From Stappia stellulata DSM 5886 (lineage in GTDB: Bacteria; Pseudomonadota; Alphaproteobacteria; Rhizobiales; Stappiaceae), in NCBI RefSeq assembly GCF_000423705.1, contig NZ_KE384083.1, forward strand, positions 1-64,000: a stretch of DNA of 64,000 bases, in the 5' to 3' direction. The notes under the pieces are model-generated. The model was given only the letters and a program-made list of their open reading frames with translations. It did no database searches and was not told where the DNA came from. Each line of letters opens with the position of its first letter. Positions within the stretch are counted from its first letter, which is position 1. The position numbers and the translations under genes are program-made. Of the stretch, positions 33,782 to 41,882 are shown in pieces.

Positions 33782-33808
33782 GCTGCCCGGACAATGGGTC
33801 CGGGCAGC
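33782..33808 (-). terminator. Strong hairpin between suyB and suyZ
   Basis: GCTGCCCGGAC and GTCCGGGCAGC form a perfect 11-bp stem with a 5-base loop, 22 bp after the suyB stop and just before suyZ. There is no T run on the transcribed strand, so it is more likely a partial terminator or RNA-stability element that lowers suyZ expression. Confidence 0.55.
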
Positions 33809-33829
33809 GTTGTATGTCGATACAGAGGT

Positions 33830-35011
33830 TTAGGCGCTGCGGTAGAGCTTTGTCATCGAAAATTCCCGATGGCCGAGTGCCTCAGCGGCTGTTGCGCGCC
33901 CATTGGAGGTGCGACGGATCATCTCGATCAGCTCGTCGCCCGCCTCGTCGATGGTCATCTCGCGGCGCAGGATCCCGGACACATCGACGTCGACGTGCTC
34001 GCTCATCGTGCGCACCGTGCGCGGGTTCGCCGTGATCTTGATGACCGGCACGATCGGATTGCCGATCACATTGCCCTGCCCCGTCGGGAAGGTGTGCACG
34101 ACGTAGCCGCCCGCCGCCATCAGGGTCACGCATTCGGCCGCCGCCGAGGAACTGTCCATGAAGTAGAGGCCCTTGCCGGACTTCGGCGCCTCGGCCGGTT
34201 CCAGAATGTCGATGAACTCGGACGTGCGGCCGATCTTTTCCAGATTGCCGAGCGCCTTTTCCTCGATGGTCGTCAGACCGCCCTCGATGTTGCCCTTGGT
34301 CGGCTGGCTGTCGGAGAGATCGTCCGTCTGATGGGCGAAGATGACATCGTCCTGATAGGCCTTCCACATCTTGTACCAGCGCTCGCCGACTTCCTCGTTG
34401 ATCGCCCGCTTCTGGCAGATGTGCTCCGCGCCGGTGATTTCCGAGGTCTCGCCGAAGCAGCCGTAGATGCCTTCGGGCAGGAGCTTGTCGTACATGTTGC
34501 CGACCGTCGGGCACGACCCGAGACCGGTCGTCGTGTCGCTCTCGCCGCATTTGGTGGAAACCCAGAGCTCGGAGATCGCGCATTCCTCGCGCTGAAGCTC
34601 CGAGGCGAAATGCACGAACGCCTTGGCCGTGCGCGAAGCGTCCATGATCGTCTTCAGATCGCCGTTCTGCTCGATGGAAAAGCCCTTCACCGGTTTGCCG
34701 GTGGCGGCGATGCCGTCGACGACCTTCTGCGTCCAGCCCGGCTCGATGCCGATCACCACGCAGGCCGCGACATTGGGGTTGGCGCCGGTGCCGATGATGG
34801 TGCGGAAATGCAGATCGAGATCCTCGCCGAACTGCAGGCGCCCATAGGCATGCGGGATGGCCAGCGTGCCCTTGATGTTGTTGGCAACCGCCTCGCAGGC
34901 CGCGTTGGAAATATCGTCCAGCGGCAGAATGACCACATGGTTGCGCACGCCCACGCGGCCGTTCTCGCGACGGTAGGCGTTGATGGTGATGTTTGAATAT
35001 TTCGAAGCCAT
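33830..35011 (-). CDS. suyB: (R)-sulfolactate sulfo-lyase large subunit, SuyB-type (UxaA family)
   Basis: 393 residues from ATG 35011 (AAGGA upstream). UxaA/altronate-dehydratase-type C-terminal domains: [61 protein letters not shown], and [46 protein letters not shown], with the conserved Cys residues of this Fe-dependent lyase group. The small partner is the next gene upstream. With HpsN in the same operon, the reaction is sulfolactate to pyruvate and sulfite rather than altronate dehydration. Confidence 0.88.
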   Translation of the reverse strand: MASKYSNITINAYRRENGRVGVRNHVVILPLDDISNAACEAVANNIKGTLAIPHAYGRLQFGEDLDLHFRTIIGTGANPNVAACVVIGIEPGWTQKVVDGIAATGKPVKGFSIEQNGDLKTIMDASRTAKAFVHFASELQREECAISELWVSTKCGESDTTTGLGSCPTVGNMYDKLLPEGIYGCFGETSEITGAEHICQKRAINEEVGERWYKMWKAYQDDVIFAHQTDDLSDSQPTKGNIEGGLTTIEEKALGNLEKIGRTSEFIDILEPAEAPKSGKGLYFMDSSSAAAECVTLMAAGGYVVHTFPTGQGNVIGNPIVPVIKITANPRTVRTMSEHVDVDVSGILRREMTIDEAGDELIEMIRRTSNGRATAAEALGHREFSMTKLYRSA

Positions 35012-35022
35012 GGGATCCGTCC

Positions 35023-35313
35023 TTACCAGCGCTTGGTCTTGCAATTGTGGGTGTGGACGTGAGCGCCCTTCTCGATGTCGGCGACGAACTTGCCGATGTC
35101 CTCACCGTATTTGATCGCGGTGTCGCCCGACTTCAGATCGCTCAGCGCAATCTTGTGGCCGATGGGCACATCCGCCTTCGATGTCAGGCGAAACGTCGAA
35201 TTGTCATGCGTGACGCAGCACAGCATGTCGGTGCCCGCCTTGAGCCCCTCGACGACGACGACACCGACGTTGTCCTCCGCTTGGTGGACGAGCAATTGAG
35301 GAATTTCGGCCAT
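35023..35313 (-). CDS. suyA: (R)-sulfolactate sulfo-lyase small subunit, SuyA-type (SAF domain)
   Basis: 96 residues. [25 protein letters not shown] and [24 protein letters not shown] form a SAF domain, as in the N-terminal part of altronate dehydratases, and the tail [14 protein letters not shown] keeps the conserved H-x-H-N motif. The split into a short SAF subunit plus UxaA-like large subunit is the SuyAB layout. It lies 11 bp before suyB. Confidence 0.88.
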   Translation of the reverse strand: MAEIPQLLVHQAEDNVGVVVVEGLKAGTDMLCCVTHDNSTFRLTSKADVPIGHKIALSDLKSGDTAIKYGEDIGKFVADIEKGAHVHTHNCKTKRW

Positions 35314-35325
35314 CCGGCTTTCCTT

Positions 35326-36324
35326 TCAGGTCAGATGTGGTTTCAGGATGATCTTCGGCGCGTCGACCGAGCCGGAGAGAAGATCGGCGAATGCCGCCGC
35401 GCCCTCCTCCAGCGGGCGCTGACGCACCCAGTCGAGCGCGCCCAGGCGACCGTCGAAAATGGCGGCCGCTGTCTCGCGGAAGTCGTTTGCAGTGTAGGTG
35501 TAGGTGCCGATGAAGGTGATTTCCTGCAGCGTCATGCGGCGGATATCGAGGCCGTCGCTGGCCTGCCCCAGCCCGATGTGAACGATCACGCCGCCCGGCG
35601 CCGCACGCCGGGACGCCTCCTCGCGTGTTGCCGAATAGCCCACCGCATCGACAATCAGGTCGAACATGCGATCCGCATCGACGGCTGCCGGGTCGCGGGC
35701 GTCGAGCTTCACCTGGTCGACGAGACAGGCACAGCGCGCGCCATTCGGTTCCACCACGGTGACATCCCCCGCCCCTTGCGCCCTGAGAGACAACGCCGCG
35801 CCGACCCCGATGGCGCCACCGCCGATCACCAGAACGCGGGCCTCTTGAAGCGGCTTGAACAGCGTCCGTGCCGCCATCCTCGCCGCGTGCCAGCCGCAGG
35901 CAATCGGTTCCGCAAGCGCCGCGTGATCGAAAGACACGTGATCGGGAACCGTCACGAGATTGCGCTCGGGGATGGTCAGGAATTGCGCGAACGCGCCTTC
36001 GCGCGGCGGCATGGAAATGATCTGCCGATGGCTGCAAAGGTTTTCGCGGCCCGAGCGGCACGCATCGCACGTCATGCAGGTCACCAGCGGATTGACGGTC
36101 ACGCGCCGTCCGGTGTCCGGGCCGGAGACGATGGTCCCCGCGGCCTCGTGACCGAGAATCAAGGGCGCGGGGCGGCGCTCGTCATGACCCAGGTAGGCAT
36201 GCATGTCGGAGCCGCAGATACCGACGCTCTCGACACGCACGAGCGCGTCGCCCTCGGCCGGGACCGGTCGCTCGGCGTCCCGGAATTCCAGCGTCTTCTC
36301 GCCGGTATAGACAAGTGCCTTCAT
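35326..36324 (-). CDS. Zinc-dependent alcohol dehydrogenase, HpsO/HpsP-type
   Basis: 332 residues from ATG 36324, overlapping the SDR stop by 4 bp. MDR family: catalytic zinc C-G-S-D (VGICGSDMHAYLGHD, with GHEAAG), structural zinc cysteines TCMTCDACRSGRENLC, and Rossmann motif VLVIGGGAIGVGAALSL. In DHPS loci HpsO and HpsP are the two DHPS-2-dehydrogenases that interconvert the enantiomers through a sulfo-ketone; by gene order this one would be HpsP, which is not certain. NAD is the likely cofactor. Confidence 0.8.
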   Translation of the reverse strand: MKALVYTGEKTLEFRDAERPVPAEGDALVRVESVGICGSDMHAYLGHDERRPAPLILGHEAAGTIVSGPDTGRRVTVNPLVTCMTCDACRSGRENLCSHRQIISMPPREGAFAQFLTIPERNLVTVPDHVSFDHAALAEPIACGWHAARMAARTLFKPLQEARVLVIGGGAIGVGAALSLRAQGAGDVTVVEPNGARCACLVDQVKLDARDPAAVDADRMFDLIVDAVGYSATREEASRRAAPGGVIVHIGLGQASDGLDIRRMTLQEITFIGTYTYTANDFRETAAAIFDGRLGALDWVRQRPLEEGAAAFADLLSGSVDAPKIILKPHLT

Positions 36325-37088
36325 TTTGCGGTGAACCCCCCGTCGACCATCAGCGTCTGGCCGGTGACGTATCCGCCTGCATCGGAACACAGGAACAACA
36401 CGGGCCCGTCGATGTCGCTCGGTTCGCCATTGCGGCCGATGCACGTCGCTGCCGCATTGCGCGCGGCGCGCTCCGGATCGGCGAAGACGGCGGCCGTCAG
36501 TTCGGTGCGAAAGAAGCCCGGACCGATGGCATTCGCCGTGATGCCATCGGAAGACCAGGCCTGCGCCATGGCGCGCGTCATCTGCACGACCCCGGCCTTG
36601 GTCGCGCCATAGGCCAGACCGCCCGGAAACGCCCGGTGGCTTTGCAGCGAGGCAAAGTTGAGGATACGCCCCCAGTTCCGTTCCCTCATCCCCGGCACAA
36701 ACGCCTGCGCCAGAAAAAAGGGCGCGGCCAGATTGAGGTCGAGCGTGACGTCCCAGCCCTCCCGGGTAATCTCGTCCGCCGGTTCGCGGGTGTTGATGCC
36801 GGCCGCATTGACCAGAATGTCCGGTGCGCCGAAGACATCGGACACGCCCGCCGCGATCCCAGCGACCGCATCGCGCTGCGACAGATCGCCGACAACATAA
36901 GCCGCCCTGTCCCCGGCATCACGCGCCCAGCCCTCGAGAGCGTCGGCCCGGCGCGCGACACCGACAACCTTTGCCCCGGCGGCGAGCAACACGTCGGCAG
37001 CGCGCCGGCCAAGTCCGGCACTCGCTCCGGTGACGCAGGCGGTTCTGCCGGTCAGCTCGAACAATGCGGAGGGAGACGGAACGGACAT
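36321..37088 (-). CDS. SDR dehydrogenase of the sulfonate operon, HpsO/HpsP-type
   Basis: 255 residues from ATG 37088; GTG 37100, overlapping the hpsN stop as GTGA, is the alternative. TGASAGLG for cofactor binding, NAAG, S in FASLQSH and Y-xxx-K in AYGATKAGVV, C-terminus DGGFTAK. It pairs with the zinc ADH next to it as the second DHPS-2-dehydrogenase. Oxidation of (S)-DHPS at C2 and return to the (R) form is the expected role, by context. Confidence 0.8.
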   Translation of the reverse strand: MSVPSPSALFELTGRTACVTGASAGLGRRAADVLLAAGAKVVGVARRADALEGWARDAGDRAAYVVGDLSQRDAVAGIAAGVSDVFGAPDILVNAAGINTREPADEITREGWDVTLDLNLAAPFFLAQAFVPGMRERNWGRILNFASLQSHRAFPGGLAYGATKAGVVQMTRAMAQAWSSDGITANAIGPGFFRTELTAAVFADPERAARNAAATCIGRNGEPSDIDGPVLFLCSDAGGYVTGQTLMVDGGFTAK

Positions 37089-37096
37089 GGCTGCTC

Positions 37097-38404
37097 TCAC
37101 ATCCCCGAGGTCAGGTCGAAGGTCTCGTCGGGGAAGTATTTCTTCAGCCGGATGTCCGCGGTGCGGGCGTGGCCTTCCATTCCCTCAAGCCGCGAAATGC
37201 GCGCCGTCGCCTCGGCGACCGGCTTTGCGCCGTCGCGGGTGGCGCGCTGCCAGGTCACGATCTTCATGTATTTGTGAACCGAAAGGCCGCCGGTGTAATT
37301 TGCAGCCCCCGAGGTCGGCAGCACGTGGTTGGTGCCAGAGGCCTTGTCGCCGAAGGCAACCGTCGTCTCCTCGCCGAGGAACAGCGATCCGTAGCACTGC
37401 AGGCGCTCCAGCCACCAGTCGAGGTCCTGCGCCTGCACCGTGAGATGCTCCGGCGCATAGTCGTCGGAGGTTGCCGCCATCTCTTCCCGGTCGTCGCAGA
37501 CGATCACCTCGGCATAGTCGCGCCAGGCGGCTTCCGCGTTCTTGCCGTTCATCTCCGGAAGATCGGCGATCAGGCGCGGGACGATCTCCATGACCTTGTG
37601 CGCGAGCGGCTCGTTGTCGGTCACGAGCCACACCGGCGAGTTGTAGCCGTGCTCCGCCTGGCCCACGAGATCGGCCGCAACGATTTCCGCATCGGCCGTT
37701 CCGTCGGCCAGGATGAGACTGTCGGTCGGCCCCGCGAACATGTCGATGCCGACACGCCCGAAGAGGATGCGCTTGGCTTCCGCGACGAACTGGTTTCCGG
37801 GACCGACAAGAATGTCCGCCTTCGGCAGGTCGAACAGACCGAAGGCCATGGAGGCCACGCCCTGCACGCCGCCCATGGCAAGAATGGTGTCGGCGCCGCA
37901 CAGGTCGGCGGCATAGATGATCGCGGGCGCGATGCCGATATCGGGGCGCGGCGGCGAGCAGGCGGTGATGCTGCCGCAACCGGCGACCTTGGCCGTCGTC
38001 ACCGTCATGATCGCAGACGCGATGTGGCTGTAGCGACCGCCCGGGATGTAACAGCCGGCGGCACGCACCGGGATGCTCTTCTGCCCCGCGACAAGCCCCG
38101 GCACCACCTCGACCTCGATGTCCTTCAGCGTGGCTTTCTGGGCCTCGGCGAAACGGCGGACATTGTCATGGGCGAACCGGATGTCCGTCTTCAGCTTTTC
38201 CGGCACCTTGGCGACCGCTGCATCGATCTCCGCGCGCGAAAGCTTGATCGCCCCGTCGTAGCGGTCGAACTTCGCTGCATACTCGCGGGCCGCCGCCTCG
38301 CCCCGGGTCTCGATGTCATCGAGGATGGACTGCACGGTGTCACGTACGTCGGAGGCACCGCTGGTCGGCGTGAGATCGGCTTTCTTGAGGTATTTGCGGG
38401 ACAT
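37097..38404 (-). CDS. hpsN: Sulfopropanediol 3-dehydrogenase HpsN (HisD family)
   Basis: 435 residues. Histidinol-dehydrogenase fold with zinc ligands Q249, H252 (GQAEHG) and D353 (FGDKASGTNHVLPT), and the catalytic pair E319-H320 (DDYAPEHL) that carries out two successive NAD-dependent oxidations. A true HisD is ruled out by context: no his genes, but suyAB, two more dehydrogenases and a TRAP transporter in one operon. HpsN turns (R)-DHPS into (R)-sulfolactate. Starts 12 bp after the TRAP permease gene. Confidence 0.88.
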   Translation of the reverse strand: MSRKYLKKADLTPTSGASDVRDTVQSILDDIETRGEAAAREYAAKFDRYDGAIKLSRAEIDAAVAKVPEKLKTDIRFAHDNVRRFAEAQKATLKDIEVEVVPGLVAGQKSIPVRAAGCYIPGGRYSHIASAIMTVTTAKVAGCGSITACSPPRPDIGIAPAIIYAADLCGADTILAMGGVQGVASMAFGLFDLPKADILVGPGNQFVAEAKRILFGRVGIDMFAGPTDSLILADGTADAEIVAADLVGQAEHGYNSPVWLVTDNEPLAHKVMEIVPRLIADLPEMNGKNAEAAWRDYAEVIVCDDREEMAATSDDYAPEHLTVQAQDLDWWLERLQCYGSLFLGEETTVAFGDKASGTNHVLPTSGAANYTGGLSVHKYMKIVTWQRATRDGAKPVAEATARISRLEGMEGHARTADIRLKKYFPDETFDLTSGM

Positions 38405-38416
38405 CCGAAACGGCTC

Positions 38417-39745
38417 CTACTGGTAAATGGCTGGAAGCAGCGTCGTGGAGATCGCCGGCACGAAGGCGATCAGCAAAACCACGATCAGCATGCAAAGGAC
38501 GAAGGGCACGGCGTAGACGGCGATCTTGAGGATCGATTCACCGGTGAGGCCCGAAACGACGAAGAGGTTCAGTCCAAGGGGCGGCGTGATGAAGCCGACG
38601 CCCAGAGCCGTGATCATCATGATGCAGAACTGGATCTCGTTCATGCCGATGTTGTCGGCGAGCGGCTTCAGGATCGGCGCCAGGATCACGATGTTCGGTG
38701 TTGTCTCCATCACGCAGCCGGCCGCGACCAGGATCAGGATCATCATGACGATCAGCACGGTGGGGTCTTCCGAGACGCCGGTGGCGGCCGCCACGAAGCC
38801 CTGCGGCACGCCCATGATGGCAAGCGCCTGCGCCAGCGGCAGCGAGAAGGCGATGATCGGCAGGATGACGCCGTTGACCTTTGCCGAACTGATCAGCATC
38901 GAGGGAAAGTCGGAGAGCTTCAGCGTCTTCAGGATGAAGCCGAGAATGATCGTCACGATTACCGCCGTGGCGCCCGCCTCGGTCGGCGTCAGCCGGCCGG
39001 AAAAGATCCCGTAAAAGATGATCCCCGGCACGAGGAATGCATACCAGCCGGACTTCAACGTGGTCCCCAGACGCGCGCCCCACTCACCGAAGGTCATCGG
39101 CGCGCCGCCCTCGAAGGAGTAGATCCGGTTCATCACGATGTTGGTGATCAGGATGGAGAGCAGGATCGCGACACCGGGAATGACAGCGGCGAGAAACAGC
39201 GTCGAGGCCGAAATCCCGAGCACGAGGCCGATGATGATATAGGCGATGGACGGCGGGATCAGGATGCCCGTACAGGCGCCGGCGGCGACCAGGGCGCAGG
39301 CGTAGGGGCGCGGATAGCCGCTCTCCACCAGGCGCGAGATCGTCATGCGCCCGACGGCCGCCGCACCGGCGGCATCCGAGCCGGAGATCGCCGCGAACAT
39401 GCCGCAGACCAGGACCGTCGCGGAACCGAAACCGCCCTTGGTCCAGCAGGTCAGCGCCTCGGCGACATCGAGGAACTTGCGACTGAGACCGGTGCGCACA
39501 AGCACGTCGCCGGTGAGGATGAAAAGCGGGATCGCCGTCAGAGCGAAGGCGTCGATGCCGTCGAACAGGGATTCACCCAAAAGGGAGAGCGGAAGCGCGC
39601 CCGACAGATAAAGCATGGCGATTGCAGCCGCGCCAATCGCGGCCCACACCGGGATCGCAAGCGCGCACATCGCGACGAAGATCAGGACCGGCAGGTAGAA
39701 GTCCCACCCGAGCTCGACCGTGTTGAGTTGTTGTTGCCACAGCAT
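38417..39745 (-). CDS. TRAP transporter large permease (DctM/HpsM-type)
   Basis: 442 residues, about 12 membrane segments. Family marks: PLFILTGDVLVRTGLSRKFLDVAEALTCW, CGMFAAISGSDAAGAAAVGRMTISRLVESGYPRPYACALVAAGACTGILIPPSIAYIIIG, and GFITPPLGLNLFVVSGLTG. This is the Na+-coupled translocation subunit. With DctQ and DctP genes upstream it forms a complete TRAP system; next to hpsN the substrate is most likely DHPS or sulfolactate. Confidence 0.92.
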   Translation of the reverse strand: MLWQQQLNTVELGWDFYLPVLIFVAMCALAIPVWAAIGAAAIAMLYLSGALPLSLLGESLFDGIDAFALTAIPLFILTGDVLVRTGLSRKFLDVAEALTCWTKGGFGSATVLVCGMFAAISGSDAAGAAAVGRMTISRLVESGYPRPYACALVAAGACTGILIPPSIAYIIIGLVLGISASTLFLAAVIPGVAILLSILITNIVMNRIYSFEGGAPMTFGEWGARLGTTLKSGWYAFLVPGIIFYGIFSGRLTPTEAGATAVIVTIILGFILKTLKLSDFPSMLISSAKVNGVILPIIAFSLPLAQALAIMGVPQGFVAAATGVSEDPTVLIVMMILILVAAGCVMETTPNIVILAPILKPLADNIGMNEIQFCIMMITALGVGFITPPLGLNLFVVSGLTGESILKIAVYAVPFVLCMLIVVLLIAFVPAISTTLLPAIYQ

Positions 39746-39754
39746 CGCGCGCCC

Positions 39755-40261
39755 TCAATCAAACATCTTGTTGCCTTCGAAGACCGGCGCACCGGTTCGA
39801 AGCGAGTTGAGATCGTGGGCGAATGACTGAATGAGCCGGACGATCATCAGCGAAAAGCCGATTGGCACCGCCATCAGGAACCAGACCTTGGACACCCGCA
39901 GGCCGTCGGTGACGGAGCCGAACTTCCAGGACACGAGGACGGTTTCGAACGACCAGTAGAGCGCGACGAGCGCGACCGCGAACATCACGACATCGCCGAG
40001 GATGTAGATGAAGGCTTTGCCACGCGGCCCGAGGTAATGAAGGATCACGTCGATGCGGATGTGGGCACGCTCGCGAACCGCCGCGGCTGCACCGATCCAG
40101 GCGAGGTAAATGAACGAGTAGCGCACAATCTCCTCGCCCCAGATGGACGAATAGGCAAAGACCTCCCGCCGCACGACCTCGATGGCCATCGTCAGTACGA
40201 GCATGACGTAGAAGCCGAGGAGCGCCCATCGCTCCGCGTTTTTGTTCAGGGTTTTCAACAT
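39755..40261 (-). CDS. TRAP transporter small permease (DctQ)
   Basis: 168 residues from ATG 40261; ATG 40288 nine codons earlier is possible. Four membrane helices with the usual EEIVRYSFIYLAWIGAAAAVRERAHIRIDVI stretch (W/R-E-E-x-x-R and A-H-I-x-x-D motifs). Partner of the DctM subunit, 9 bp upstream of it. It is separated from the binding-protein gene by a long hairpin. Confidence 0.9.
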   Translation of the reverse strand: MLKTLNKNAERWALLGFYVMLVLTMAIEVVRREVFAYSSIWGEEIVRYSFIYLAWIGAAAAVRERAHIRIDVILHYLGPRGKAFIYILGDVVMFAVALVALYWSFETVLVSWKFGSVTDGLRVSKVWFLMAVPIGFSLMIVRLIQSFAHDLNSLRTGAPVFEGNKMFD

Positions 40262-40338
40262 GGTCGCTGCACCCGGTTTCAGGCACAAAGGTGCCGTTGG
40301 CGGAGATGATCCGCAGGCGATGTGCGTCTGGAGCTGGA

Positions 40339-40362
40339 GCCGGCGCCCGAGAGGGCGCCGGC
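40339..40362 (-). other. Intercistronic hairpin between dctP and dctQ
   Basis: GCCGGCGCCC-GAGA-GGGCGCCGGC on the + strand: a perfect 10-bp GC stem 17 bp after the binding-protein stop. On the transcribed minus strand it would protect the dctP message or partly stop transcription, raising binding protein over permease. No T run follows. The 117-bp gap holds nothing else. Confidence 0.6.
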
Positions 40363-40378
40363 CAGATCATCCACGGCG

Positions 40379-41521
40379 TCAGGCGTCGTGGACGTAATAG
40401 CGACCCATGGTGCCGGCCGCTTCGTCAAACTGGGCGAAGGTGTCCATGGAGCCGGCCAGATCGGCCTTGAACCCATCCCATTCACTGCGCTGGTAGCCGC
40501 CGGCCTCTTTCCATTCCGCCAGCTGGTCGTCGCTCAGCGAATGGAATTCGACACCCGACTTGCGAAGTTCCGCCATCGCGTAATTGCGGGCGGCGGGGAC
40601 CTTCGCCAGATTCTGCTGCGCGGTGATCTCGGAGGCAAACTCGATGCCTTCCTGAACGTCGACCGGCAGGCTGTTGAACCATTCCAGGTTGCACGAATAG
40701 ATCTGGCTGTCGGGGACCGCCTGCGTGAAGGTCACATGGCTCAGGATATCCTTGAAGCCGAAGACATAGAGCGCGCCGACCGAGGGATCGAGCGCATCGG
40801 CCACACCCTGCTTGATGGCCGAAGGCGTTTCGCCCCAGGCGACCGGCGTCGGATTTGCCCCGACCAACCGGTAATACTGCTGCAGCATCTCGGAGCCCGG
40901 CACGCGGAACTTGACGCCCGACAGGTCGCCCGGCGTCATCACGACATTGCCACCCTTGCGAATGGCGACAACGCGCGGATCGATCACCACGTAGAACAGC
41001 GGCTTGAAGCCCTTGGCCTCCACCTTCGGATGCACCTGATCCTTCCAGGCCCTGGAGGTCACGAGGTTCACGAACCGCTGGTTGGACCCGCAAAAATACG
41101 GAAGGTTGATCAGGTCGGCGGCCGGCGCGAAGGGCGCAAAATTCGAGATCGAATGCTGCGCCGCCTGGATGGTCCCGCCCTGAACCTTCTGGACGAGCGC
41201 GCCGCCGGCACCCAGCTGTCCGCCCGGCGCAAGCTTCACATAGACCTTGCCGTTGGTCGCGTTCTGGATGTTTTCCTTCAGATCGAGCTGCAGGATCGGA
41301 TAGCTGCGAGACGCCCCGAGCACATAGGCCGTGGCGATCGTCATCACGTGATCGGCTGCCGCCTCGCGCTCCCGCTCTTCCTTCGCCGTCTGGGCCGTGG
41401 CCTCCGACGACCAGAGCATGCCACCGGCCCCGGCAACCAACGCGGCGGTAAAGGCGCCCGCGCCGGTCAGCTTGAGAAAGTTGCGGCGCTCGTCCGATTG
41501 GATCGTATCGTCTGCAGTCAT
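40379..41521 (-). CDS. TRAP transporter solute-binding protein (DctP)
   Basis: 380 residues with a twin-arginine type signal (DERRNFLKLTGAGAFTAALVAGAG, cut near EATAQ). The mature protein has the DctP domain: GKVYVKLAPGGQLGAGGALVQKVQGGTIQAAQ, GVKFRVPGSEMLQQYYRLVGANPTPVAWGETPSAIKQGVADALD and VTFTQAVPDSQIYSCNLEWFNSLP. R in KFRVPGSEM is the usual carboxylate or sulfonate-binding Arg. Binds the substrate, expected DHPS or a related C3 sulfonate, in the periplasm. Some DctP proteins with a Tat signal are known. Confidence 0.9.
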   Translation of the reverse strand: MTADDTIQSDERRNFLKLTGAGAFTAALVAGAGGMLWSSEATAQTAKEEREREAAADHVMTIATAYVLGASRSYPILQLDLKENIQNATNGKVYVKLAPGGQLGAGGALVQKVQGGTIQAAQHSISNFAPFAPAADLINLPYFCGSNQRFVNLVTSRAWKDQVHPKVEAKGFKPLFYVVIDPRVVAIRKGGNVVMTPGDLSGVKFRVPGSEMLQQYYRLVGANPTPVAWGETPSAIKQGVADALDPSVGALYVFGFKDILSHVTFTQAVPDSQIYSCNLEWFNSLPVDVQEGIEFASEITAQQNLAKVPAARNYAMAELRKSGVEFHSLSDDQLAEWKEAGGYQRSEWDGFKADLAGSMDTFAQFDEAAGTMGRYYVHDA

Positions 41522-41552
41522 GTGCTTCCCTCCCAGTCAGCATTTTGAATAG

Positions 41553-41729
41553 TTACTTCTGATCAGCGCGCTTTTCGGCCTTCAACACGGCGACAACGAA
41601 ACAAACCGTTGCGACGACGAGAAGCCCAAGCTCACCCAGATTGCCAAGCGGTGACGCCCATCCGGCGGATGCGAACAAGACATTCGCAAAAAACAGGGCG
41701 AACGAAATCGCTGCCAACATCAAAAACAT
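41553..41729 (-). CDS. Small membrane protein at the head of the sulfonate operon
   Basis: 58 codons from ATG 41729 to TAA 41555-41553. The ribosome-binding site GGAGG lies 5 bp upstream. Sequence begins MFLMLAAISFALFFANVLFA, then GWASPLGNLGELGLLVVATV and CFVVAVLKAEKRADQK: two hydrophobic helices and a short basic tail. It lies 31 bp before dctP and after the two LacI operators, so it should be the first cistron of the operon. Short proteins of this kind beside TRAP genes are rarely annotated; it might be an accessory subunit. No family named. Confidence 0.7.
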   Translation of the reverse strand: MFLMLAAISFALFFANVLFASAGWASPLGNLGELGLLVVATVCFVVAVLKAEKRADQK

Positions 41730-41770
41730 CGAAACCTCCCAACGACGTCCTCCAACGCCGACTTGCCATT

Positions 41771-41806
41771 TGTAAGCGCTTACATCGCAAATTGCAAGCC
41801 CTTACA
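41771..41806. promoter_or_regulatory. Twin LacI-type operators
   Basis: TGTAAGCGCTTACA (41771-41784), a perfect palindrome with the central CG typical of LacI sites, and TGCAAGCCCTTACA (41793-41806), an imperfect copy. The 22-bp spacing equals two helix turns. They lie 77-112 bp before the lacI-type gene and 42-77 bp before the 58-codon gene, so both directions can be controlled. Confidence 0.85.
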
Positions 41807-41882
41807 TGGCAGCAATGCGCGCGGTTTGCGAAGCTGAGAAAACCCAGTATATCTGATTGCAAACAAGGGATCCGAGCCGCCG

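Noticed and set aside
37097-38404. Histidine biosynthesis HisD
   Set aside because: All HisD active-site residues are present, but no his gene is near and the gene is embedded in a sulfonate operon.
37064-39826. Open frame of 920 codons on the + strand
   Set aside because: Antisense to hpsN and the TRAP permease; charged low-complexity composition and no ribosome-binding site.
38417-41521. TRAP genes considered as a C4-dicarboxylate transporter
   Set aside because: Operon context (hpsN, suyAB, suyZ) makes a C3 sulfonate the better guess; dicarboxylate transport is not excluded by sequence.
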